Part shown: piece after piece, positions 8,568-16,400 of the stretch
Layout of the letters: the number at the start of each line of letters is the position of its first letter
How positions within the stretch are numbered: the stretch's first letter is position 1
Assembly (NCBI GenBank): GCA_003167415.1
Contig: PMTF01000022.1
Coordinates: forward strand, 85,141-149,140
Source: Acidimicrobiaceae bacterium
Lineage (GTDB): Bacteria; Actinomycetota; Acidimicrobiia; Acidimicrobiales; RAAP-2
Length of the DNA: 64,000 nucleotides
Direction: 5' to 3'
The notes under the pieces: model-generated
Seen by the model: only the letters and a program-made list of their open reading frames with translations
Databases searched by the model: none
What the model was told of the DNA's origin: nothing
Made by a program: the position numbers and the translations under genes

Positions 8568-9188
8568 GTGAGTTTGAACGCGATCCCCGTCCCTTCCGGT
8601 TGGTACCCGGATCCCTCGGGGGCGCGCCAATGGCGTGTCTGGACCGGGACGCAGTGGTCAGAGTTGACGCGCCCCTACGGTGAGGTGGCGCCCGCGCCGA
8701 GCATCGTGTCCGATCTCTCGCTCATTCAGGCCCTCCATCGATTGGTCCGTTACGGGATCGCCGGCGATTTCGCGGGCATCAGCATTCTGGTCAGCGTGCT
8801 GGCCCACTGGCCGGGCACGGCACACCCGGTCTCCGAGTGGTTCGCCGTCGCGGCGAGCAACGTCGCGGTCGCGCTCATCCTCGTGGGCTCGGCCTGCTTC
8901 GCGTTCGCCGCCCGCGAGCTCGAGGGCCACTGGACGCCGTGGGCCTTCATCCCCGGCGTCAACCTCATCGCCGTTAACACCGTCGTCACTCGGCGACTTG
9001 GCGGACAGCCGCTTCGACGAGTGGGCGCCGAGGTCGTCTTGATGGTGCTCTTCGTCGCCCAATTCCACGCCGAAGTGTGGCTGTGCGTCGCACCCGTGAT
9101 CGTCGCGGTCGGCGAATCGCGGTGGATCGCCACGCTGATCGAGCATCTCTTGTCCTCTTCGAAGCCGTCGACGCCGGCCACTTTTTGA
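8568..9188 (+). CDS. DUF2510-domain membrane protein
   Basis: The 206-residue product starts with a DUF2510 motif (GWYPDPSGARQWRVWTGTQWSEL, residues about 11-33), a short tryptophan-rich module common at the N-termini of actinobacterial membrane proteins. The remainder has four to five hydrophobic segments, beginning near IAGDFAGISILVSVL and ending near AEVWLCVAPVIVAVG. It starts with GTG at 8568. Arrangement resembles DUF2510 plus DUF4328-type proteins, but the membrane part is too divergent for me to name. Function is unknown; it probably sits in the cytoplasmic membrane. It is followed by an acyl-CoA dehydrogenase gene 89 bases downstream with no obvious functional tie. Confidence 0.75.
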   Translation: MSLNAIPVPSGWYPDPSGARQWRVWTGTQWSELTRPYGEVAPAPSIVSDLSLIQALHRLVRYGIAGDFAGISILVSVLAHWPGTAHPVSEWFAVAASNVAVALILVGSACFAFAARELEGHWTPWAFIPGVNLIAVNTVVTRRLGGQPLRRVGAEVVLMVLFVAQFHAEVWLCVAPVIVAVGESRWIATLIEHLLSSSKPSTPATF

Positions 9189-9277
9189 CATGACGACGAA
9201 GTTGACCGGGCAACCGCCCGTCGTGACACGCACGAAACGCTACGTCATGACGTCCAACCGCCGAGCGAGGTAGCGCG

Positions 9278-10492
9278 ATGTACGAATGGAACGACGAGCA
9301 ACAAGCGATCATCGACGTCGTACGACGCTTCGTCGACGAGGAGATCCGCCCCCAGCTCGATGACCTCGAACACAACGGTATGCCCCCGTACGCGATCCTT
9401 CGAAAGATGTACGACGTCTTTGGACTGAAGGAGATGGCGAAAGAGACCTTCGCGCGCCAACTCCAACGCAAGATCTCGGGTGAAGAACCGGCGCGAGAAA
9501 CTCGCGGGTCGGACCCGGCGGCGCAACTGATCTCCACGATCGAACTGTGCCGCGTCAGTCCCGGGCTACTCACCTCACTCGGGGTGTCGAGTGGACTAGC
9601 GGCGGGGACGATCAACAAACTGGGTACGCCGGCGCAGATGGAGCGGTGGGCTCTCGATCTCATGACACTCGACAAGATCGGCGCCTGGGCCATCACCGAA
9701 CCGGACTCCGGTTCCGACGCGCTCGGCGGCATGCGCACCAGCGCCAAGCGCGACGGTGAGGACTACATCTTGAACGGCCAGAAGACCTGGATCACGAACG
9801 GTCCTTACGCCGACACCATCGTTTTGTACGCCAAGCTCGACGACGGCAGCGGCGAGGAGATGCGCAACCGCAAGGTCCTGACGTTCGTGCTCGACAAGGG
9901 AATGGACGGGTTGGTGCAGACCGCGCCGATGCGCAAGATGGGTCAGCACGGGTCACCGACCGGTGAAATCTTCTTGAGCGACGTCCACGCCGCCAAGGAT
10001 CGCCTCCTCGGGGAGAGTGAAGATCCGCAGGGCGGTGGTCGTCAAAGCGCGAGGGACAACTTCGTCGCCGAACGCGCCGGCGTCGCCGCGATGTCCTTGG
10101 GCATCATCGAAGAGTGCCTCAAGCTCTCCGTTGACTACGCCAAACACCGTCGACTCTGGGGAACGGCGATCGCCGACTTTCAGCTCATCCAACTCAAACT
10201 CGCCCAGATGGAAGTGGCGCGCGTCAACGTGCGCAACATGGTCTTCGCCCACATCGAGCGTTCGTCGCACGGCGCGGTGCCCACCTTCGCCGAGGCCTCG
10301 GCGATGAAGCTCTACTCGGCCCAAGCGGCGTGCCAAGTAGCCGACGACGCGATTCAGATCTTCGGGGGCAACGGCTACATCGCGGAGTATCGGGTCGAAC
10401 AACTCAGTCGCGACGCGCGGGTCCTTCGAATTTACGCCGGCACCGACGAGATGCAGGTCATCGCCATCGCCAAGGACCTCATTCGCGACTAA
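9278..10492 (+). CDS. Acyl-CoA dehydrogenase family protein
   Basis: A 404-residue flavoprotein of the acyl-CoA dehydrogenase family. Landmarks are AWAITEPDSGSDALGG (FAD/substrate loop), NGQKTWITNGPYAD, RLWGTAIADFQLIQ, the FAD contact QIFGGNGYIAEY and RVLRIYAGTDEMQ near the C-terminus with the Glu position used as catalytic base in many short-chain enzymes. It would desaturate an acyl-CoA at alpha-beta, passing electrons to ETF. A ~35-residue charged insertion (residues about 55-85, KRKISGEEPARETRGSDP region) before the N-terminal helical core is longer than in plain butyryl-CoA dehydrogenases. The chain-length preference is unknown. The 3' end overlaps the convergent DUF3445 gene by 14 bases. 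Confidence 0.88.
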   Translation: MYEWNDEQQAIIDVVRRFVDEEIRPQLDDLEHNGMPPYAILRKMYDVFGLKEMAKETFARQLQRKISGEEPARETRGSDPAAQLISTIELCRVSPGLLTSLGVSSGLAAGTINKLGTPAQMERWALDLMTLDKIGAWAITEPDSGSDALGGMRTSAKRDGEDYILNGQKTWITNGPYADTIVLYAKLDDGSGEEMRNRKVLTFVLDKGMDGLVQTAPMRKMGQHGSPTGEIFLSDVHAAKDRLLGESEDPQGGGRQSARDNFVAERAGVAAMSLGIIEECLKLSVDYAKHRRLWGTAIADFQLIQLKLAQMEVARVNVRNMVFAHIERSSHGAVPTFAEASAMKLYSAQAACQVADDAIQIFGGNGYIAEYRVEQLSRDARVLRIYAGTDEMQVIAIAKDLIRD

Positions 10493-11312
10493 GTCGTGGT
10501 TCTGGGTCGAGCGAGGCCCGTAGGCGATCAGCGACACCGACCCAACCCTTGTACTCCTGCATCGCCGGAGGCGCGGTGTCGAGATTCAACAAGAGGGTCG
10601 CGCCAAAATCCTCGTGCGCTTCGCACAGTTCCTTCGCCGAGGCCACGTAATTGTGAATGGTGAAGACGATGGCGCCACTCTCCGGGAGACGTCGCAGCGT
10701 CTGACGCTCCACCCGAAAGAACCAGTCGGCCAGTTCGCCGTGGGGGCTGCGTCGAGCACTCGTGGGCTGATGCAGCGCGGGTGAATCGATCAGGGTCCAG
10801 TTGAGTCGCCAGAACGAGCGATCGGACTTCAGCCGTTCGAAAAAAGCGTTGGTGGGCCGACTCAGTTCGACGTCGTAGGTCGGCACCGGCCGGTGGATGT
10901 CGTCGAGCGTCGTGCCCAGTTTGGACGCGAGATTCCAGCGCGAGGGAAAACAGACACAGGCCGCCTGCAGTCGCCACACGTCGGAGCGCACGAGTACGCA
11001 GAGGTCCTCTTGCACCAGGCGAGCGGCCGCGACAATGGGGTGCTCCTCGCGACGAACTTCGATGGTCAACTCCGGCTGATGGGCGTCGAGGTAACGCGTC
11101 ACTTCACCGAGCAACTCACGACTCCCCTCATCACCTTCGGGATTCGTCGCCACGACCACGTCGAAAACGGTATCAAGCAATTGACGCTTTTGTTCGAGTT
11201 CGTCATCACGCCGATCGTCAACTTCGAGCCAGTGATCGAGGTCGAGGGGGCGAAGGCCCATGGCCATCCGCCAGCCCTTGGATTCGAGCGGGAGATAGGC
11301 GAAGTTACTCAC
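10479..11312 (-). CDS. Heme-dependent oxidative N-demethylase family protein (DUF3445)
   Basis: The 277-residue protein matches DUF3445: MAMGLRPLDLDHWLEVD near the N-terminus, a central VQEDLCVL and ACVCFPSRWNLASKLG, then DIHRPVPTYD and a C-terminal RVERQTLRRLPESGAIVFTIHNYV. This family includes the heme-binding PAS-fold subunit of a dimethylamine/N-demethylase system from Pseudomonas. It could demethylate a small secondary or tertiary amine, but no reductase, ferredoxin or tetrahydrofolate partner subunit is next to it, so the reaction is inferred only from family. GTG 11312 overlaps the stop of an upstream 51-codon reading frame by four bases (GTGA), implying translational coupling. Confidence 0.78.
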   Translation of the reverse strand: MSNFAYLPLESKGWRMAMGLRPLDLDHWLEVDDRRDDELEQKRQLLDTVFDVVVATNPEGDEGSRELLGEVTRYLDAHQPELTIEVRREEHPIVAAARLVQEDLCVLVRSDVWRLQAACVCFPSRWNLASKLGTTLDDIHRPVPTYDVELSRPTNAFFERLKSDRSFWRLNWTLIDSPALHQPTSARRSPHGELADWFFRVERQTLRRLPESGAIVFTIHNYVASAKELCEAHEDFGATLLLNLDTAPPAMQEYKGWVGVADRLRASLDPEPRLSRE

Positions 11313-11464
11313 GGGTGACCGCGCTTGCGCAGTACGAACCAATAAATGCAGAACACCGTTACCGGAACGGCTATGACGATGACGCGAGCTTCGGGCAGAA
11401 CCGAGCCGCGATGGACGTTCACGATCGTCGTCGTGGTAGCCAGGGCCTCGATGAATCCGCTCAA
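11309..11464 (-). CDS. Small single-pass membrane protein, coupled to the DUF3445 gene
   Basis: A 51-codon reading frame starts with TTG at 11464, eight bases after AGGAG, and ends with TGA inside the GTGA that opens the DUF3445 gene. The predicted peptide is mostly polar for 25 residues, then a hydrophobic stretch (RVIVIAVPVTVFCIYWFVL) followed by RKRGHP, so it looks like a one-span protein with a positive cytoplasmic tail. The ribosome-binding site and the stop/start overlap argue for real translation. No homolog is recognised; it may anchor or assist the enzyme encoded downstream, or simply couple its translation. Confidence 0.55.
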   Translation of the reverse strand: MSGFIEALATTTTIVNVHRGSVLPEARVIVIAVPVTVFCIYWFVLRKRGHP

Positions 11465-11522
11465 CTACTTGCTCCTGTTCGGCCCTAGGGGTGACTCGTC
11501 CTTCCAAGTCCGAGCACGGTCA

Positions 11523-11999
11523 CTACTTCGCCGTCTTCTCCTGTTGGCCCATTAACGTCTCGAGGCGCGCGAGGATGTCCGAGATCGCCTCGTCTTGCGC
11601 CTGGAGATGCTTCTGGATCTCTTCGGACTCTTTCAACACCGCTTCGGCATCGTTATACGTGTCTTCCGAGCGCTTGTCGGCAGCGCGGGCTTGGATGTTC
11701 TGGCCCACGATGATGATCGGCAACAACACGAGCTGCAGGAACGAACTCGAGAGCCACACGATGACGAAGAAGGTGCCCTGCTTGATGGCGTCGGGAAGGG
11801 CGAATAGGGCGATGATGCTGAAGATGTACGCCATCCACATGGTTCCCACCACGAGAGTGATGCGTAGGCCAAACCTCGCGTTAAAGCGCACGAAGGGGTT
11901 GGGGTGATCGAGGGGGCGAAGGTCACGGGTCTTCGTCGGGCCCGCTAATTTGCGCTCATCGGTCCAGGGGTGACGCGCGTACTGGTAGATATTTGGCAC
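11523..11999 (-). CDS. DUF1003-like membrane protein
   Basis: A 158-residue product with about 60 polar residues, then two hydrophobic spans (LVVGTMWMAYIFSIIALFALP and FFVIVWLSSSFLQLVLLPIIIVGQN) and a C-terminal charged helix rich in Glu and Gln (about residues 105-158) that probably forms a coiled coil. The pattern PFVRFNARFGLRIT-two spans-VGQNIQ-RADKR-EDTYNDAE resembles DUF1003 proteins. The GTG start at 11999 has no clear Shine-Dalgarno and lies inside the end of the truncated SIS gene, 55 bases of overlap in another frame. The promoter or translation signal may therefore have been remodelled by the event that cut the SIS gene. Function unknown. Confidence 0.7.
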   Translation of the reverse strand: MPNIYQYARHPWTDERKLAGPTKTRDLRPLDHPNPFVRFNARFGLRITLVVGTMWMAYIFSIIALFALPDAIKQGTFFVIVWLSSSFLQLVLLPIIIVGQNIQARAADKRSEDTYNDAEAVLKESEEIQKHLQAQDEAISDILARLETLMGQQEKTAK

Positions 12000-12514
12000 A
12001 TCGGAATTCTCACACGTTTGAGCGAGTGAACAAAACCCAATCGGCTTCCCAGAGCACTTCCGTTGTGTCGAATCTTCGATGCGGTCCTGAGCCGCTCCGG
12101 CCCGGCACGGAGATCGATAACATGCTCGGCCGCTGAAGCGAGGGGGGAGGTCGGGTCGTTGGTGATCGCGACGTTGGGCCGACCCTGCGCAGTGGCGCGC
12201 TCGACGACCTCGACGAGTCCCGGGGTCCGACCCGACTGAGAAACGGCGAGAACGCCGGCGCCGTCGAGCCCGATGGAAGTCTCGCCGTCGAAAAGCGAGG
12301 GCGTGGCCAGGGCGACCAGGAGGCCGAGCTCCTGTCCCGCCAGGTACTGGAAGAAGACCGCGGCGTTGTCCGAAGATCCCCGAGCGGCGACGAGTACGTA
12401 TTTGACGTCGCGCCACGAGGCCGCGGCGTCGCGCGCCTGTTGCATGCCCAGTTCCGCGCGATGACGAAGAACGTCGCCCTGGGAGCGGATCTCTTCTTCG
12501 AACACGGTCGTCAT
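11945..12514 (-). pseudogene. Truncated SIS-domain protein (GlmS/AgaS-like N-terminal SIS only)
   Basis: The first ~145 residues are a good sugar-isomerase (SIS) domain like that of the GlmS isomerase half: MTTVFEEEIRSQGDVLR, VLVAARGSSDNAAVFFQYL, VLAVSQSGRTPGLVEVV and NVAITNDPTSPLA...VIDLRAGPE. Normal members continue with a second SIS domain to about 330-350 residues, starting with a SVAATKTYT-type stretch. Here the match stops directly after RAGPE and the frame runs another ~45 unrelated residues before stopping at 11945. I read this as a deletion or fusion remnant. A short but functional single-SIS protein is possible. The ATG at 12514 has a moderate AAGGGA upstream and lies 38 bases after the sulfoquinovose synthase gene. 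Confidence 0.6.
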
Positions 12515-12552
12515 CGGCTAGTCCCTTCGAACGCGCAGATTCTCGATGACGC

Positions 12553-13746
12553 TTACTCAACTAAATCTGGTGAGGTCTCCATACCCTGGGTCCATGTGGA
12601 ACGAGCGATGATTTTCGTCGTGTCGGCGCGGTAACTGTATTTGTTCGCGACATTGCGAATCTCTTCGAGCAGTCCTTCGGTCAACTTTGTCGGGTCCAGT
12701 CCGAGGGCGATGAAGCGATCGCGGCTGACGATGAGTTCGTTCTCCACCGCTTCGCGACGAGGGTTCGGCAAGTGCGCGATCTCGACGCCGGTCTCCATGG
12801 CGATCAGTTCGGCCAACTCGAGGATTCGATAGGTCTCGGTCACCTGGTTGAAGACGCTGACCTTGTCGCCGCGCTTCGGCGGATTCTCCAACGCGATCTG
12901 GATGCACCGGACCGTGTCGCGGATATGAATGAAGGCGCGGGTCTGTCCGCCCGTGCCGTGCACGGTCAACGGGTGACCAATGGCCGCCTGCATCAAGAAG
13001 CGGTTCAAGACGGTGCCGTAGTCGCCGTCGTAGTCGAAGCGATTGATCAGGCGTTCGTCGAGCGCGGTCTGCGGCGTCTGGGTTCCCCACACGATGCCCT
13101 GGTGGAGGTCGGTGATGCGCAGCTGGTCGTTCTTCGCGTAGAAAGCGAAGAGCAGTTGATCCAGCGTCTTGGTCATGTGATACACCGAGCCGGGATTCGC
13201 CGGGTGCAGGATCTCGCGCTCGATCTCGCCGTCGGGGGTGGGCACTTTCACCGTGAGGTAGCCCTCGGGAATCGGGGCCGAACCGGACCAGCCGTAGCCG
13301 TAGACGCCCATGGTGCCGAGATGTACCAACGCGATATCGAGTCCGCTCTCCACGATGGCCACGAGCACGTTGTGCGTGCCGCGCACGTTGTTGTCGACGG
13401 TGTAACGCTTGGTGGCGGCGTTGCGCATGGAATACGGCGCGGCGCGCTGCTCGCCGAAATGCACGATCGCGTCGGGTCGTTCATCGCGCAACAACTCGAC
13501 GAACCGCTCGTACTCTTCGGCGAGGTTGAGCATGACGAAACCAATGTCCTTGTCCCTCAACTCCTTCCAGGTTCGGATACGCTCGCCCATCGGTTTAATT
13601 GGGGTGAGCGACTCGACCTCGAGCTCCAGGTCGATCTCGCGACGACTGAGGTTGTCGACCACGATGACGTCGTGACCCTTATCCGAGAGGTGCAGCGATG
13701 TGGGCCAGCCACAGAATCCGTCACCGCCGAGTACCAGTACCTTCAT
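12553..13746 (-). CDS. sqdB: UDP-sulfoquinovose synthase
   Basis: A 397-residue extended short-chain dehydrogenase very close in pattern to SQD1/SqdB. The NAD site reads LVLGGDGFCGWPTSLHL; the substrate/catalytic region has FGEQRAAPYSM, LGTMGVYG with Thr145, and YHMTK with Tyr189 and Lys193, matching the Thr/Tyr/Lys triad of Arabidopsis SQD1. Further conserved blocks are LHQGIVWGTQT, RLINRFDYDGDYGTVLNRFL and HGTGGQTRAFIHI. It makes UDP-sulfoquinovose from UDP-glucose and sulfite, the head-group donor for sulfoquinovosyl lipids or sulfonated glycans. No sulfolipid glycosyltransferase (SqdX/SqdD type) lies in this window, so the end product is open. The start has no ambiguity. Confidence 0.88.
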   Translation of the reverse strand: MKVLVLGGDGFCGWPTSLHLSDKGHDVIVVDNLSRREIDLELEVESLTPIKPMGERIRTWKELRDKDIGFVMLNLAEEYERFVELLRDERPDAIVHFGEQRAAPYSMRNAATKRYTVDNNVRGTHNVLVAIVESGLDIALVHLGTMGVYGYGWSGSAPIPEGYLTVKVPTPDGEIEREILHPANPGSVYHMTKTLDQLLFAFYAKNDQLRITDLHQGIVWGTQTPQTALDERLINRFDYDGDYGTVLNRFLMQAAIGHPLTVHGTGGQTRAFIHIRDTVRCIQIALENPPKRGDKVSVFNQVTETYRILELAELIAMETGVEIAHLPNPRREAVENELIVSRDRFIALGLDPTKLTEGLLEEIRNVANKYSYRADTTKIIARSTWTQGMETSPDLVE

Positions 13747-13917
13747 ACAATCGCCCCATTCGAAGCCGACACCGCGGCCTCAATCAACTATCCATGCCCC
13801 GTTCGAGGGGAATCGTCACCCTTAGACCTTACCAGCGTCACAATTATTGGGCTGTTTCCCACAGCCGTACGCGGGCTGACTCAAGAGCGAAAACCCTACT
13901 CGTAGTCGACACCTGCG

Positions 13918-14940
13918 TTATGAGGTCGCGGTGGCCGAATCGGTCATCGCCGGAACGATCGTCTCGCCGTAGGCCTCGAGCGTCTCGGAGTTGGCGTCGT
14001 GTTGCAGATAGAGTGCGAACTGATCCACGCCCAAGTCGCGCAACTCTAAAAGCCGTTCAATGTGGCGCTCCACGGGGCCCAACAGACAGAAGCGATCGAT
14101 GACTTCGTCGGGCACGAACTCGGTGTGCGTGTTGCCGGCTCGCCCGTGCTCGCTGTAGTCGTATCCCTCACGACCCTTGATGTAATCGGTCAACGCCACG
14201 GGGATCGGCGATTCGGGGTCGCTACCGTATCGTTTGACGATGTCGGCGACGTGGTTCCCCACCATTCCTCCGAACCAACGGCATTGATCGCATTGATGGG
14301 CGAAGTCCTCGCCGACGTAGGCCGGCGCGGCAACGCAGAACGTCAATGCAGCCGGATCGCGTCCCGCATTCGCGGCCGCCGCTCGCACCGCGGTGATCAT
14401 CCATCGCGCGATGTCGGGATCGGCCAACTGCAAAATGAATCCGTCGCCGACTTCGCCGGCGAGCGTCAGCGCCTTAGGACCGTAGGCCGCCACCCATATC
14501 TCGAGTTCGCTGTCAACGACCCACGGGAAATGCAGCGTCGAGCCGTGGTACTCAACCGAACGACCGTTGGCGAGTTCGCGAATGACGTCGATCGAATCGC
14601 GCAAGGTGGCGAGCGTCGTCGGCTTGCCGTTCGTCACCCGTACGGCCGAGTCCCCGCGACCGATCCCGCAGACAGTGCGATTGACGTACATCTCGTTCAA
14701 GGTGGCGAAGAGGCTGGCGGTCACCGTCCAGTCGCGCGTGGCGGGATTGGTGACCATCGGGCCGACCTTGATCGAGCGCGTCGAGGCCAGTATCTGGCTG
14801 TAGATCACGAAGGGCTCTTCCCACAAGATGTGCGAGTCGAAGGTCCAGGCGTAGTGGAATCCCAACTGTTCGGCTCGCGTGGCCAGTTCGACGACGCGCG
14901 AGGCCGGAGGATTGGTCTGCAGTACTACCCCGAACTCCAT
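13918..14940 (-). CDS. LLM-class flavin/F420-dependent oxidoreductase
   Basis: A 340-residue luciferase-like TIM-barrel protein: MEFGVVLQTNPPASRVVELA, FHYAWTFDSHILWEEPFV, KVGPMVTNPATRDWTVTASLFATL, GIGRGDSAVR and a C-terminal LGVDQFALYLQHD. These are features of the F420 subgroup. The perfect AAGGAGGTG five bases before ATG 14940 fixes the start. It is the last gene of an operon with dihydropyrimidinase and a beta-ureidopropionase-like gene, 44 bases after the former. Its job may be a reduction or oxidation of a pyrimidine, hydantoin or related ring, replacing an NADPH-dependent dihydropyrimidine dehydrogenase. That is inference from context; family membership (I recall a TIGR subfamily of such proteins linked to hydantoin genes) needs confirmation. 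Confidence 0.82.
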   Translation of the reverse strand: MEFGVVLQTNPPASRVVELATRAEQLGFHYAWTFDSHILWEEPFVIYSQILASTRSIKVGPMVTNPATRDWTVTASLFATLNEMYVNRTVCGIGRGDSAVRVTNGKPTTLATLRDSIDVIRELANGRSVEYHGSTLHFPWVVDSELEIWVAAYGPKALTLAGEVGDGFILQLADPDIARWMITAVRAAAANAGRDPAALTFCVAAPAYVGEDFAHQCDQCRWFGGMVGNHVADIVKRYGSDPESPIPVALTDYIKGREGYDYSEHGRAGNTHTEFVPDEVIDRFCLLGPVERHIERLLELRDLGVDQFALYLQHDANSETLEAYGETIVPAMTDSATATS

Positions 14941-14984
14941 GAACACCTCCTTCGCTTGATAGTCACGTTGTCCGCCGTGGCGTC

Positions 14985-16397
14985 CTAGACCAGGTACTGA
15001 CTGAGCCCTCGGCGCAAGAACTTCCCGTGCCCGACCGCACCGGTGAACGTGTTGTTCTCGACGATGACACGACCGCGCGACAGCACCGTCACCACTCGAC
15101 CGTCGATGTGCTGGCCCTCGTAGGCCGAATGGTCCATATTCATGTGGTGCGTCTTCACGCTGATGTCGGTCGTGCCCTTGGGGTCGTAGATCACGACGTC
15201 GGCGTCGGATCCCGGTGCGATCACGCCTTTCTTCGGGTACAGGCCGAACATTCGTGCCGGCGTCGTCGAGGCCAGCTCGATCCATCGCGACAGGGTGATC
15301 TCGCCCGTGACGACGCCCTGATAGAGCAGGTCCATGCGGTGCTCGATTGAGCCGATGCCGTTGGGGATCTTGGAGAAGTTGCCCAGACCCAATTCCTTTT
15401 GGTCCTTCATGCAGAACGGACAGTGGTCCGTGCTCACCACCGAGACGTCGTTGGTGCGAAGGGCCCGCCACAGCGAATCCTGGTGTCCTTCGGCGCGCGA
15501 GCGCAACGGCGTCGAGCAGACGTAGGCCGCGCCCTCGAAGCCGGGCTTCGACAGATGTTCTTCCAGGCTCAGGTACAGGTATTGAGGACAGGTCTCGGCG
15601 AAGACGTTGGCGCCGAGTCCGCGCGCGCGAGCAATGGCCTCGACCGCATCCTTGGAACTGACGTGGACGACGTAGAGCGGAGCCTTCGCGACCTTGGCCA
15701 GCATGATGGCTCGGTGCGTCGCCTCCTCTTCTAGCTCTGCCGGTCTGGTGAGCGAGTGGTAGCGGGGGTCGGTCTCGCCGCGCTCGAGCGCTTGGGCGAC
15801 GAGGACGTCGATGGCCGGACCGTTCTCGGCGTGCATCATGATCGTGGCGCCCAGGTCCGACGCGGTCTGCATCGCGCGAAGGATCTGTCCGTCGTCGGAG
15901 TAGAAGACGCCGGGATACGCCATGAACAGCTTGAAGCTCGTGACGCCCTCGTTGTTCGTGAGATCGGACATGGCCTTCAGCGCCGCGTCGTCGACGCCGC
16001 CGATGATTTGGTGGAAGCCGTAATCGATGGCGCAGTTGCCGTCGGCCTTCTCGTGCCACGCCGCGAGTCCGTCGTGCACGTCCTCGCCCGTTCGCTGCAC
16101 GGCGAAGTCGATGATGGACGTCGTGCCACCGAAGGCCGCCGCGATGGTGCCGGTCTCGAAGGTGTCCGAAGCGTTCGTCCCGCCGAAGGGCAGTTCCATG
16201 TGGGTATGGACGTCAACGCCGCCGGGGATGACGTACTGACCGGACGCGTCGAGCACGCGGTCACAACTCGGCTTCACGCTCTCGAAATAGCCCGGCGTGC
16301 CCAGTGCGGCGATTTCGTCGCCGTCAATCAATACGTCGTAGTCCTGAGCGCCCGTCGCCGAGAGCACCCGACCACCGGTGATGAGTACGCGCGCCAT
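14985..16397 (-). CDS. hydA: Dihydropyrimidinase / D-hydantoinase
   Basis: A 470-residue cyclic amidohydrolase. The binuclear metal site is visible: HTHM near residue 64, the carboxylated Lys in TSFKLFMAYPG, HAEN, VVHVSS and the Asp in STDHCPF. The family signature FGLYPKKGVIAPGSDADVVIYDP is close to the C-terminus. It opens the ring of dihydrouracil or dihydrothymine to the N-carbamoyl-beta-amino acid, in the cytosol, and could also act on 5-substituted hydantoins. The downstream-in-pathway amidohydrolase gene ends only three bases before this ATG, so the two are co-transcribed. ATG 16397 is preferred over the adjoining GTG 16400. Confidence 0.9.
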   Translation of the reverse strand: MARVLITGGRVLSATGAQDYDVLIDGDEIAALGTPGYFESVKPSCDRVLDASGQYVIPGGVDVHTHMELPFGGTNASDTFETGTIAAAFGGTTSIIDFAVQRTGEDVHDGLAAWHEKADGNCAIDYGFHQIIGGVDDAALKAMSDLTNNEGVTSFKLFMAYPGVFYSDDGQILRAMQTASDLGATIMMHAENGPAIDVLVAQALERGETDPRYHSLTRPAELEEEATHRAIMLAKVAKAPLYVVHVSSKDAVEAIARARGLGANVFAETCPQYLYLSLEEHLSKPGFEGAAYVCSTPLRSRAEGHQDSLWRALRTNDVSVVSTDHCPFCMKDQKELGLGNFSKIPNGIGSIEHRMDLLYQGVVTGEITLSRWIELASTTPARMFGLYPKKGVIAPGSDADVVIYDPKGTTDISVKTHHMNMDHSAYEGQHIDGRVVTVLSRGRVIVENNTFTGAVGHGKFLRRGLSQYLV

Positions 16398-16400
16398 CAC

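Noticed and set aside
13918..16059. A 713-codon minus-strand frame including the LLM oxidoreductase
   Set aside because: Its first part is an out-of-frame reading of dihydropyrimidinase; AAGGAGGTG fixes the true start at 14940.
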